Notes under the pieces: model-generated
What the model was told of the DNA's origin: nothing
The model's input: the letters and a program-made list of their open reading frames with translations, nothing else
Database searches by the model: none
DNA from: Synechocystis sp. PCC 7509
GTDB taxonomy: Bacteria > Cyanobacteriota > Cyanobacteriia > Cyanobacteriales > Chroococcidiopsidaceae
DNA: 64,000 nt
Assembly: GCF_000332075.2 (NCBI RefSeq)
Contig: NZ_ALVU02000002.1
Coordinates: forward strand, 250,209 to 314,208
Direction of reading: 5' to 3'
Made by a program: the position numbers and the translations under genes
Part shown: positions 33,462 to 42,404 of the stretch, in pieces
How the letters are laid out: each line of letters starts with the position of its first letter
Position numbering within the stretch: position 1 is the stretch's first letter

Positions 33462-35974
33462 TGAACAGATTACGAATACTTTCCTTTAAAATTTTTAAGT
33501 ATAGTATTTTATTCTATACATTAGTTCCTTTATCTGTTGCAGGACAAATAGTGCCTGATGTAACTTTGCCTGTAAGTTCTTCTATCACAAATCAGGATCA
33601 ATCTATCATCATTGAAGGAGGTAATAAAAGTGGAAGCAATTTGTTTCATAGTTTTGAAGAATTTTCTGTTCCTACTGGTAGTACAGTCTATTTTAATAAT
33701 TCTCTAGACGTTCAAAACATTTTTAGCCGCGTAACAGGCTCGTCAATCTCCAATATTGACGGATTAATTCAAGCTAATGGCACAGCTAACTTATTTTTAA
33801 TCAATCCTAATGGAACGATTTTTGGTCCTAATGCTTCATTAAATATTGGAGGATCTTTTCTCGCAAGTACGGCAAGTCATATTCAATTCGCTGATGGCAC
33901 ACAATTTAGTGCTAAAAGTTCTATGGCGACACCATTATTAACAATAAGTGTACCTATTGGACTAGGCTTGAGTAGTGGGTCGAACGGTGAGATCAAGGTT
34001 CAAGGTTCAAGCAGGAGTTTAGTTGATTTAACAACAACATTTGCACGGCTTACTGAAGCAGATAGGGTTACTGGTCTACAAGTGCAGCCGGGAAAAACTT
34101 TAGCTTTAGTAGGAGGAAATGTAGTTTTGGAAGGTGGTACTTTGACAGCACAAGGAGGAAGAGTTGAAATAGGTAGTGTTGACTCTGGCTTAGTCAAACT
34201 CAACTCCACTCCTGAAGGATGGTCGTTAGGTTACGAAGGTGTTTCTACATTCAAGAACATTCAGCTATCTCAAAGTGCTTTAGTAGATGCTAGTGGTAAT
34301 GGTGGTGGTTTTGTTCAAGTTCAAGGTTCAGGCGTGAAGCTTACGGACGGTTCCGTTATACTAATTCAAAATCAAGGTTCGCAGCCGTCAGGAAACTTAA
34401 GTGTTAATGCGACAGAGTTTTTAGAATTAAGTGGAGCTTCTACAAATGGCGGTGTTCCCACTACGATAAGAACACAACCAATAAGTAGTGGAAATGGAGG
34501 AGATATTGTAGTTCGCACTGGACGTTTGCTAGTTCAAGATGGGGCGGGAATCAACAGTATAACTTATGGTTCTGGAAAAGGAGGTAATCTAAGTATCAAT
34601 GTCTCTGATGCTACAGATGTACTTGGGTATTCCCCCATCCGCCCTAGTTTTAATAGTAACATTGCCGCTTACGCTTTTGGTGTAGGAAATGCAGGAAGTG
34701 TCACGGTATCAACCGAGGACTTAACTATTACTAATGGGGGAGCAGTTAACTCATCAACTTTGGGCATTGGTAAAGGTGGTAGTGTTGCCCTGAATATAGG
34801 TAATTCAGTAAAATTAACTGGCGCAAATCCTGGAACTTTTGCACCTAGCCTTATAGGAGCTTCAGCTTTTAATGTTGGAGATGCTGGTACTTTAATAATC
34901 AATACCTCAAAGTTAATAATTGAGGATGGGGGAGCCGTTAGTAGTTCTACTTTAGCATCTGCTTCTGCTGGAAGTGGTACTATCAACGCATCTGACTCGG
35001 TAGAAGTAAGTGGTAAGCTTCCAGACATTAAATCTGCTGGTATTATAAGTTCATCAGCTTACATCGCTGATCCAGTTGTTCAACAGATATTTGGGCTTCC
35101 GTTAAAACCCTCTGGTCGTTCTGGCGATATTACAGTTAATACTAATAAACTGAGTGTCAATAATGGTGGCTTAATAACTGTAAATAATGATGGAGAAGGT
35201 GACGCTGGTATTCTTAGAATTAATGCTAGTAATATTTTATTAAAAAATCAGGGACGAATTTCAGCAGCTACTGCTTCAGGGGAGGGAGGAAATGTAGATT
35301 TACAAACACGAAAATTGCAAATCATAGATGGTAGCTCAATTACTACTACTGCTAATGGAATAGGGAGCGGAGGCAACCTTGGTATTAATACTGACACGCT
35401 AGTTGCCCTAAGAAATAGCGATATTACAGCTAATGCCTTTAAGGGACGCGGCGGCAATATTCAAATTACTACTCAAGGGCTATTTCTATCTCCAGATAGC
35501 GATATTACAGCAAGCTCCCAGTTCGGAATTGATGGTAATATAAATATTCAAACATTTGGATTAGATATTAGAAACAGCATTACCCCCCTACAAAATAGGT
35601 TGGTCACTACAGAACAAGTGACCGCAGGCAGTTGTTTAGCTCGTCGCAACGTTGAGCGCGGTAGTTTTCTCATCACTGGTACTGGCGGTTTGCCCATCAA
35701 TCCTTATTCTGGAATTGAAAGATGGGACAATCTAACAGAAGTCCAATCAGTAGAAAATGAAAAAGCTCAATCTCAAGAATTGTCACTGCCACCAGTTAAT
35801 AACAATGCTAACCAGAGTTTATCTAGAAAATGGCAGCCAGGAGATCCAATTGTTGAAGCGCAAGCCTTAATTCTGAAAGCAGACGGTCGTGCCTCGCTGA
35901 TAGCTTCGTCACCCCAACCAGAAATATCCAATGCTGATTTGCAGGTTTGTCAGGCAGAGCAAGCAAAATCCTAA
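33461..35974 (+). CDS. Filamentous-haemagglutinin-type TpsA exoprotein
   Basis: The product is 837 residues. A signal peptide (FKYSILFYTLVPLSVAG) is followed by the TPS secretion domain (about 30-160), with NLFHSFEEFSVPTGSTVYFN, NIFSRVTG and NLFLINPNGTIFGPNASL, the motif recognised by TpsB. The rest is a Gly/Ser/Asn-rich beta-helix of degenerate 20-25-residue units. The tail has GSCLARRN and ITGTGGLPINPYSGI, as in cyanobacterial members. It should be secreted across the outer membrane by the TpsB protein encoded convergently at 36046-37800. Likely role: adhesion or surface matrix. Confidence 0.9.
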   Translation: MNRLRILSFKIFKYSILFYTLVPLSVAGQIVPDVTLPVSSSITNQDQSIIIEGGNKSGSNLFHSFEEFSVPTGSTVYFNNSLDVQNIFSRVTGSSISNIDGLIQANGTANLFLINPNGTIFGPNASLNIGGSFLASTASHIQFADGTQFSAKSSMATPLLTISVPIGLGLSSGSNGEIKVQGSSRSLVDLTTTFARLTEADRVTGLQVQPGKTLALVGGNVVLEGGTLTAQGGRVEIGSVDSGLVKLNSTPEGWSLGYEGVSTFKNIQLSQSALVDASGNGGGFVQVQGSGVKLTDGSVILIQNQGSQPSGNLSVNATEFLELSGASTNGGVPTTIRTQPISSGNGGDIVVRTGRLLVQDGAGINSITYGSGKGGNLSINVSDATDVLGYSPIRPSFNSNIAAYAFGVGNAGSVTVSTEDLTITNGGAVNSSTLGIGKGGSVALNIGNSVKLTGANPGTFAPSLIGASAFNVGDAGTLIINTSKLIIEDGGAVSSSTLASASAGSGTINASDSVEVSGKLPDIKSAGIISSSAYIADPVVQQIFGLPLKPSGRSGDITVNTNKLSVNNGGLITVNNDGEGDAGILRINASNILLKNQGRISAATASGEGGNVDLQTRKLQIIDGSSITTTANGIGSGGNLGINTDTLVALRNSDITANAFKGRGGNIQITTQGLFLSPDSDITASSQFGIDGNINIQTFGLDIRNSITPLQNRLVTTEQVTAGSCLARRNVERGSFLITGTGGLPINPYSGIERWDNLTEVQSVENEKAQSQELSLPPVNNNANQSLSRKWQPGDPIVEAQALILKADGRASLIASSPQPEISNADLQVCQAEQAKS

Positions 35975-35991
35975 AGTAAACATCAATCACG

Positions 35992-36017
35992 AATCATAAT
36001 CAAAAATAATTATGATT
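35992..36017. terminator. Bidirectional terminator candidate between TpsA and TpsB
   Basis: Arms AATCATAAT (35992-36000) and ATTATGATT (36009-36017) form a 9-base stem with an 8-base loop, placed between two convergent stop codons. It is AT-rich, so weak, but its position is right for both genes. Confidence 0.45.
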
Positions 36018-36045
36018 TAGAAACTTACTAGCTAAGGACAAAATC

Positions 36046-37800
36046 TTAGAATGGTGCAACTCGAACAGAAAATGAAATCCCATTGTCTTGAAGCGAGTTG
36101 CCTTGCCGCTCGATAGAGATAAGTGGAATACCCCAATCCAAACTAGCTGATAACGAGTCATTCAACTGCCACCGCAACCCCAATCCTGTACTCAAAAGCG
36201 TCCCATCCGCAGAGTTTGCTTCATTATTGCCGTTGCTCCAGATTGTTCCTGCATCAATAAAAGGAACAATTTGCAACAACCCAAAGCCTTCAGGATCTCG
36301 AACAATGGGCAAACGTAGTTCTACCGTACCAGCAATCCCATTATCCCCTACTCGCTGGCTTGTTCTGTAGCTTCGTACCGTATCCACGCCGCCAATCGCA
36401 AACTGCTCTAGGGGCAATAAAGAATCGAGTGTCAGTTGGGCAGCGATACGCGAGATCACTACCGCGTCTTTCTGCTCGTTCAATGCCTGTACCCATTGCG
36501 CTTGTCCTTGCCAACTGAAAAATCGTCCATCTGTACCCGTGTTATTAACAGTGGCATCCAATACTCCCACGCCCAAGCTAAAAGTAGACCTGGCGGCTAA
36601 TACTGTGTTAGGGCTACGGCGATTAAGCCAGTCAGTGCTAAACCGTAAGACGCTAACTTTGGACTCCCCATTCTCCGGTCCTTCGGTAAAAGAGAAAGGT
36701 TCGTCGTCAAACAAAAACGTGCGGCTGCGACGCAACTGAGCAGACACCCCAAATGCCAATTCCTCTGTCGGAGTAAGAATAACTGGTTGGCGAAAATCAA
36801 AAGCGTAGGTTTGAGCGCGCCCTGTAATATCAAGCGGTGCGAAAGGCTCAGAGATAATTCTATTTCTGCCTCTGGTGTAGCGAAAGCCAAGTTTACCATT
36901 ACGAGCATTAATGGGAATTTCATAACTAAAGCTGTAACTATTTACCCCTTTGGTAATTCCTACTGCTGCATTGAAGCGATCGCCTACTCCTAGCAAATTG
37001 TTGTAACCTAAAGCTGCTGTCGCACCAACAGAACCCACGCTAGGGACTTCCCGATTATCGATAACTAAAGCAGCATCTATTGGCGGAGCTTCCTTGAACT
37101 TCACAATCAGAACATTTAGCCCAGGTCTTGTCCCGGCTGTTAGTTCAGCTTGCACTTGGCTAAAGAGGGGGTCGTTTTGCAGCAGTTGTAATCCTGCATT
37201 TAATTGTTGTAGGTTCAGGGGTTTAGAACCCGCAAGGCGAAGGCGAGAACGTACATAACCTGGTTTCAACCTTGTTAAGCCGTAAATGTCAATTCTTTCT
37301 AATTCTCCTTCTATTATTTGAACTTGGACTACGCCATCGTCAATCTCTTGGGGAGGCAAGAATGCCCCTGATGTTTCATAACCATTGCTAACGTACAATT
37401 CATTTATTGCCGTTCTGATCTCTAATAACTGTTCATAACTTAATTCTTGCCCTACAAATGGGCGTACAGCCTGTGTTAGTTCTTCAGAAGAAAAGACTGT
37501 ACTTCCATTTACTTCTATCTTCTTTACTTTGACTTTTGTGGTTACAGCAGGAGTAAGAGGAGGGCTAGGAGATAGCTTGGGCGCAAGCAGGGGTGAAGGA
37601 TTAGGAGTTGGTAGTGTGCTGGGTAAAGGTGGTGGTGTAGGTTGTTCTTCAAGAGTTCCTAATGGAATAGAAGGAACTTGAGCAATAACTTTTCTAGATT
37701 GCTTGTAGTCTACTGCACTAGCAGACATCTTTGCTAAGATAGGATAATTCCAGCATAAGCACATCGAACTTGTGCAAGCCATGAGTAAGTAAAAGTTCAT
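36046..37800 (-). CDS. ShlB/FhaC-family outer-membrane transporter (TpsB)
   Basis: The 584 residues show an N-terminal hydrophobic start, a Pro-rich linker (about 50-85), and POTRA domains (about 90-240, VKKIEVNGSTVFSSEELTQA, LRLAGSKPLNLQQLNAGLQL). The C-terminal 16-strand beta barrel (about 250-584) includes the FRQPVILTPTEELAFG, GGVDTVRSYRTSQRVGDNG and final RVAPF segments. It ends in Phe, as outer-membrane proteins do. It transports TpsA-type substrates without ATP. Its neighbour TpsA at 33461 is the obvious cargo. It is divergent from the response-regulator gene, 122 bases away. Confidence 0.9.
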   Translation of the reverse strand: MNFYLLMACTSSMCLCWNYPILAKMSASAVDYKQSRKVIAQVPSIPLGTLEEQPTPPPLPSTLPTPNPSPLLAPKLSPSPPLTPAVTTKVKVKKIEVNGSTVFSSEELTQAVRPFVGQELSYEQLLEIRTAINELYVSNGYETSGAFLPPQEIDDGVVQVQIIEGELERIDIYGLTRLKPGYVRSRLRLAGSKPLNLQQLNAGLQLLQNDPLFSQVQAELTAGTRPGLNVLIVKFKEAPPIDAALVIDNREVPSVGSVGATAALGYNNLLGVGDRFNAAVGITKGVNSYSFSYEIPINARNGKLGFRYTRGRNRIISEPFAPLDITGRAQTYAFDFRQPVILTPTEELAFGVSAQLRRSRTFLFDDEPFSFTEGPENGESKVSVLRFSTDWLNRRSPNTVLAARSTFSLGVGVLDATVNNTGTDGRFFSWQGQAQWVQALNEQKDAVVISRIAAQLTLDSLLPLEQFAIGGVDTVRSYRTSQRVGDNGIAGTVELRLPIVRDPEGFGLLQIVPFIDAGTIWSNGNNEANSADGTLLSTGLGLRWQLNDSLSASLDWGIPLISIERQGNSLQDNGISFSVRVAPF

Positions 37801-37922
37801 GAAATAATGGGGCGATCTTTAAAATTTGCGGTCAATCTGCCTGTTTGAGTTAGCTCTTGGCAAAACTGAAGACTTCGATAGTGAATTAGATTTTACTCTA
37901 TTTATTCCTCAAAAATTGAGCT

Positions 37923-38936
37923 ATGGCAATCAAAATTTTAATTGCAGATGACGAAATACTTTTTAAGCGAGTAATTAATCACTTCTTTGATTTACGAATT
38001 AAAGAGGGTAAGTACGAATTTTATTACGCTACCGATGGTAAGGAAGCTTTGGAGAAACTTACCTCTGGGCTGAAAATAGATATAGTGCTGGTTGATATTC
38101 GGATGCCAGAGATGGATGGTCTAACATTAATCAAAAAATTAAATGAAAAAGGTGTCCCGGCTAAAACAATCATCATTTCTGCTTATCCAGATATACCTAA
38201 TATTAGGAAAGCAATGAATGAGGGAACATTTGATTTTTTAGTCAAACCAATTGACCTTAAAGAACTAGAAGAATGTATTAACAAGCTTTTTCAGCTAAAT
38301 AAACAAAGTACGAAGTTAGCAAGACCAGCAGAAACTAAACAAGCTGGGAAAATTAAGTCTCTACTGTCTGACCCCTCAAGTCAGAAAATAACTCCAAGTA
38401 TTGCTTATAAGATCGTTAAACAATTACAAGTACCTCAGCAAATTGGAGTTATCAATCGGCTGATCGAAAACTTCAATATTGAAGAAATAGACGATCTTAA
38501 ATATAGACTAGAATCTCAAGAATATATTGCGCTTGAGAGACAAGAAAAGAGGGAGGAGATTGCCCAGGAAGTTTATGAGCGCTTGGGATTGGATCAACAA
38601 AAGTTACCTCTACTTGCTCTAGAACAGGGATATATTGAGGAGCGAGTTGTGCAAAGAAAGTCTGCTTCTGGAGAAATTAAAGAACCCAGTATTCACCTAT
38701 ATCTACGCTGGACTGATGAGGGATGCAAAGGGTACTATTTAGGACCAGCCGCCGCTCTTGATGAAAAAGCCAAAACTATCCTTTCCATAATAGGCTACTC
38801 TCAGGATGAAAAACAGTTCGCTCAAGCTTTACCTAAAAAAGACGTGATAGAACCACCGAGCAACGATACTATAGAGGTAAAATCTACGTTTAAGAACCCA
38901 ATTAGACTGTATGGCAAAGATTTTAAAGCGAAATAG
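37923..38936 (+). CDS. Response regulator with a novel C-terminal region
   Basis: Residues 1-125 are a REC domain: acidic pair Asp9-Asp10, phospho-acceptor Asp58 (IVLVDIRMPEMDG), Ser/Thr in IIISAYPDIP, and Lys in FLVKPIDL. Residues 150-337 are not a known output domain; they are helical with QVPQQIGVINRLIENFNIEE and a beta part IHLYLRWTDEGCKGYYLGPA. There is no helix-turn-helix, so it likely acts by protein contact. The nearest kinase is the CHASE2 protein encoded at 27149-29260. The gene faces away from TpsB. Confidence 0.85.
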   Translation: MAIKILIADDEILFKRVINHFFDLRIKEGKYEFYYATDGKEALEKLTSGLKIDIVLVDIRMPEMDGLTLIKKLNEKGVPAKTIIISAYPDIPNIRKAMNEGTFDFLVKPIDLKELEECINKLFQLNKQSTKLARPAETKQAGKIKSLLSDPSSQKITPSIAYKIVKQLQVPQQIGVINRLIENFNIEEIDDLKYRLESQEYIALERQEKREEIAQEVYERLGLDQQKLPLLALEQGYIEERVVQRKSASGEIKEPSIHLYLRWTDEGCKGYYLGPAAALDEKAKTILSIIGYSQDEKQFAQALPKKDVIEPPSNDTIEVKSTFKNPIRLYGKDFKAK

Positions 38937-39049
38937 CTATTTTATAAGATTTAGAATCACAAACAAAATAATTGTGTTTATAAAGTTGTGAGAAGATTTT
39001 GACGGTTTAATCAATCCTGCGAATGACATTGGTTGCATTTCACCCAATT

Positions 39050-40159
39050 TCAATTATCCGAAAGTATCATTTCTATTTCCGCAATCAATCGTTCTAGTTT
39101 TTTTTGTTTTTTAGCATCAGTTAATGCTTTGGTCTGTTTTAGTTGCTTCGCTATTATTAAAATTCGGTCTGCAATCTCATTTTTTGGAGATTTATCGCTC
39201 TCCTCTGGCTTTAACCTTAATTTAACAGAGGTAACTAAAGCCTTAGTTTCAGAAACGCTTAAGTCTTGTTCTAAGACTATTTTTATTATTTTGTCTCTTT
39301 CTTGATAAGCTTCTTCTTCAGAAACGTTTAATCCTTTGCCAGATATTGACGCAATAGCAAGCGCGTGAGCGCCCTTCAGTCCTTGTTACCGGATAGCTAT
39401 TTTCAAATCCGTAGGTAGAGATAGCATCGGGAGTAAATTTGCCTTAACAGATCCCGGATTTAGCCCTAAGTCTAACAGCACCATTAGTAAGCTTTGTTCT
39501 TTTTCAGTAACCTTCATAGAAGCTAGGGCAGAGGTTTGTTCTTGGCTACTAACACCTACAAGCTGGGTTAATAACTTATTTTTTCCATCCCGTTCAATCC
39601 GTTTTAAAACAGTAGCTAAGGTAGTAGAGATTTCTCCAGATTCAAGTTTTGTTATCTTAGTAACTTCTCGCACGATAGCTTCAGCTTTATCGAGCGGATT
39701 CAAGTCTTCAAAATGAAGAAAAGTAAGCAAGGAGTCATGATTGAGGTCTTTAGGCATTGGCACAATTACCGTAGAAATTGTTTCCCATCCTAAAGCCTTT
39801 GCCGCTTCCCATCGTAATTGCCCGTCTAGAAGTATGTAACGATTATTTTCTTGAGGGATTAAAATTATCGGAGTGATTTGACCGTGCTTACTTAGAGAAT
39901 GAGCTTTTACAGTGATAGCGGAGGCTGGGATAGTTTGTCTTGGTTGCTCTGGATTAGGATCGATTAAATCGACTTTTACTTGCTTTTTACCCGACAATTC
40001 TAGTTGTTCGCGTAACGAATCAATTTGCAACTCTAATTGTTCTGTTTGGGAATTGGTTCTTAATTTCTGAATTTCCTCTTGTAGTTCGATAATCTTGTTT
40101 TCTTGAACAGTTTTTTGGACTGCGCCACTAAATCTATCGCCTATTTTTGGTAGTACCAT
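39050..40159 (-). pseudogene. parB: ParB-family protein with a premature in-frame stop
   Basis: The frame opens at ATG 40159 (overlapping the parA stop as TAATG) and would run 369 codons to TGA at 39050, but codon 258 is TAA (39386-39388). The first part has a coiled coil (about 15-55) and the ParB domain (VDLIDPNPEQPRQTIPA, YILLDGQLRWEAAKALGW). After the stop the same frame continues with GLKGAHALAIASI and a basic coiled tail, aligning with the end of the intact ParB at 4982-6160. There the stop position corresponds to Glu in AVREQSLG, so GAA to TAA is the likely change. A 257-residue product may still be made. Confidence 0.8.
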
Positions 40160-40950
40160 TATTTGTTGCCAGTTTTGATTAAGTTACTTAGATCGTTAGC
40201 GATCGCCTTAAAGTCGTTGCAAGCTTGATGAGCCGGACGATATTTTTGTAAAGGTAATCCATTTGCTGAGGCATTTTTAAATTCACTGGAATCGCGGATT
40301 TTAGGATATACCTTAATTTTTAGTGTTTCAGCTATAGCAGGCAGTTGTTGCAAATAAGATTTGTGGATAGCCCGTCTTTCATCGTACATACTTGGGACAA
40401 ATCCTAATATTGGCGGTCGGGGACTAAGGTGTAGTTCATCTGCTGTAGTTATACACCACTCGACCAATTCTGCGGCTCCGGCTATGCTTTTCATCTCTAA
40501 CTGGACTGGAACCAAAATATAATTACTAGCAGCTAGAGCATTCACGTTTAGCATTCCCAAGGTTGCCGGACAATCTAAGATCGTTAAATCGTGAGGTAAT
40601 GGATAGGACTTTAATCTGTCAGCAAGTACATACTCTCCGCGCTTGCGAATTACAAGCTCGTTAGCTACTTCACTTAATCGTGGATGACCCTGACATACTT
40701 CTACTTTATCGTTGCCCCAACAAGAAACCAAAGGATAGTTGCCTTTAAAATCTTTAGAAAACAACTGAGCTATAGTGCGATCGCTTTCCGATGCTGGTAA
40801 TCCGCAAAAAACATCTAGGGATCTTTGCGGATCTAGGTCAAGTAAGGCAACAGAAAAGTTGCGACGACTCATTTCGTAGGCTAGGTGTACGCCTAAAGTC
40901 GTTTTTCCTACGCCACCAGCATTTGCCAAAATTGAGAGGACAATGGACAT
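40159..40950 (-). CDS. parA: ParA-family partition ATPase (second copy)
   Basis: The 263 residues match the ParA at 4186-5010 throughout: Walker A NAGGVGKTT (residues 10-18, with Ala11 where the signature Lys is usual and P-loop Lys16 kept), LLDLDPQRSLDVF, and Walker B LTILDCPATLG. There is no N-terminal DNA-binding domain. It heads a leftward parA-parB operon with overlapping stop and start codons. Its partner ParB is nonsense-interrupted, so this partition system may be inactive or may rely on the other locus. Confidence 0.9.
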   Translation of the reverse strand: MSIVLSILANAGGVGKTTLGVHLAYEMSRRNFSVALLDLDPQRSLDVFCGLPASESDRTIAQLFSKDFKGNYPLVSCWGNDKVEVCQGHPRLSEVANELVIRKRGEYVLADRLKSYPLPHDLTILDCPATLGMLNVNALAASNYILVPVQLEMKSIAGAAELVEWCITTADELHLSPRPPILGFVPSMYDERRAIHKSYLQQLPAIAETLKIKVYPKIRDSSEFKNASANGLPLQKYRPAHQACNDFKAIANDLSNLIKTGNK

Positions 40951-40978
40951 AGTAGAAAATAACAGTCCTATTATTTGT

Positions 40979-40998
40979 GTCGTATATTAAAATACTAC
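40979..40998. promoter_or_regulatory. Weak palindrome upstream of the second parA
   Basis: GTCGTAT-N6-ATACTAC has 7-base arms with one mismatch, 29 bases upstream of the parA start. It differs from the paired palindromes of the first par locus, so the two systems may have different recognition sites. Only one copy is seen in the 41-base neighbourhood. Confidence 0.35.
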
Positions 40999-41186
40999 AG
41001 CTTAGATCGCTTTTTCGGGAGGTGCATACTAAGCTCTCAACCTTCTACAATTTGGGTTACTAAGCTAGTAATAGAACTAGCCTGTTATCCGTCCTTATTA
41101 GTGTGCTTGAGCATACTATGCGATCGCTTGCTCAAAAAATTATTTTCAGAACTGGAAAATTACCAGTAATGCGATCGCGCTTTCAA

Positions 41187-41876
41187 CTACCGCAAACTTT
41201 CACAAGCTACCCCATCAGAATCGCCGTCCAGTCTAAATTTATCCCCAGGAAAAGCCTTTAGCACTTGCTGCGCCTGAGCCTGAGTTTTGAAATCGCTACA
41301 ATTGCAATCGCTATTGGTGCAATTTGGTAGGGATTGAGTTTTTACAGATGGAGCTACTTTAACTGTCTGAGGATTACTACTAAGCTTCCCCCGCCTGTAA
41401 TCCCAAGGCATCACAGGTGACTTTTGATTCCAAAAGCCAAACCGTTGCTTTTTCGCTTGTGTTTCTGCCTGTAAATACTGGTCTTTAGTAGCAGCACACC
41501 CACTGAGGTACTGGCGGTAAACCACTGCTTGACCGTCTTTGACCATTTGCAAGTTAACCGATTTCTTTCCCGCATATAACTCGGCTACAGTCCTACCATA
41601 GAGATCGCGCGTTATCGTGCGGACTTGTACCGCCGTACCTGGGGGTAGCAATTGCTTGAGCCTAGAAGTCGATTGTTGTCCCCAAGGATTTTGAGCGCGT
41701 TCTGGAGCGTCAACGCAAGCAAGTCGTACTGTGGTCACTTGACCTGACTTACGGACACGCAGGGTATCGCCGTCGCCTATGCTGATGACGGTAGCGGGGG
41801 TATTCTGAGCTAGGGCTATGGAGGGCGCTAACAATAGGGGGAAAACTAAAAAGGTTCTAGCTAATAAGCTTTTCAA
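41187..41876 (-). CDS. Secreted thermonuclease (SNase) with Excalibur domain, second copy
   Basis: The 229 residues are nearly the same as the nuclease at 6244-6933, including signal peptide (ending ALAQ), DGDTLRVRKSG, RLACVDAPE, TRDLYGRTVAELY and the GDSDGVACES Excalibur loop. Arg of TRDRYGR is Leu here, but that Arg is not one of the catalytic pair as far as I can judge. It lies between the second parA and the RES toxin gene, in the same direction as both. Intact. Confidence 0.9.
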   Translation of the reverse strand: MKSLLARTFLVFPLLLAPSIALAQNTPATVISIGDGDTLRVRKSGQVTTVRLACVDAPERAQNPWGQQSTSRLKQLLPPGTAVQVRTITRDLYGRTVAELYAGKKSVNLQMVKDGQAVVYRQYLSGCAATKDQYLQAETQAKKQRFGFWNQKSPVMPWDYRRGKLSSNPQTVKVAPSVKTQSLPNCTNSDCNCSDFKTQAQAQQVLKAFPGDKFRLDGDSDGVACESLR

Positions 41877-41942
41877 GGGGATTTTGCAGAGTTAGGAAGT
41901 GGATGCTATTAGTATTCCCAAATTATTAACACCTTAAACAAT

Positions 41943-42404
41943 TTACTGCTTAATTTTCCACATCCGGTCGTCAAACTTAAATTCTAACGGTGGCTCCAAA
42001 GTAATCTGCAAATCAGGGTACTGAGGATTAAGCAGGTAGTTAAATTCGACGGGAACAATAGCGGATGGAACTCTAAGCACGGCTGTCTCTTGCTTTTGTA
42101 ACCACTGCTTACCAATATTCTGCAAAACAGGATAAGCGGCTATACTTTGCCAATTCTCCGGTAAGCTATCTACGTCTACTACCGTCATCGCAATGTTTTC
42201 TGGCAAAAAAGCACGGATAGCAACCAAAGGAATGCGATCGCTCTCGGTATGGACAAAAACCTCTAGGCTTGCAAGAGCTAAACTTTCAGCCGTATAAACA
42301 ACCTTAAATCCTTGAGGAGTCCATCTTGCTGAAGCGTAAAGCCCACCCATCCCAGAAAAGGCGCTATCCAGGTGTTTTCGGTTACAAATTCGCCAAACCT
42401 GCAC
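41943..42404 (-). CDS. RES-domain toxin
   Basis: The 153-residue RES protein has the N-terminal VWRICNRKH with the conserved Arg, then GLYASARWTPQG, VVYTAESLALASLEVFVH with the Tyr and Glu, and a C-terminal WLQKQETAVLRVPSAIVPVE. RES toxins hydrolyse NAD+ and stall growth until neutralised. The ATG overlaps the stop of the antitoxin gene at 42404. It is 66 bases upstream of the nuclease gene. The truncated copy at 7001-7309 confirms duplication. Confidence 0.9.
   Translation of the reverse strand: MQVWRICNRKHLDSAFSGMGGLYASARWTPQGFKVVYTAESLALASLEVFVHTESDRIPLVAIRAFLPENIAMTVVDVDSLPENWQSIAAYPVLQNIGKQWLQKQETAVLRVPSAIVPVEFNYLLNPQYPDLQITLEPPLEFKFDDRMWKIKQ

Noticed and set aside
34000-35457. Long minus-strand open frames inside the TpsA gene
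   Set aside because: They follow from the Gly/Thr-rich repetitive codons of the plus-strand gene, lack Shine-Dalgarno sequences and encode Pro/Ala-rich low-complexity peptides.
1603-39388. Stop-codon reassignment of TAA
   Set aside because: TAA ends many intact genes here normally, so the two in-frame TAA codons are better explained as nonsense mutations.
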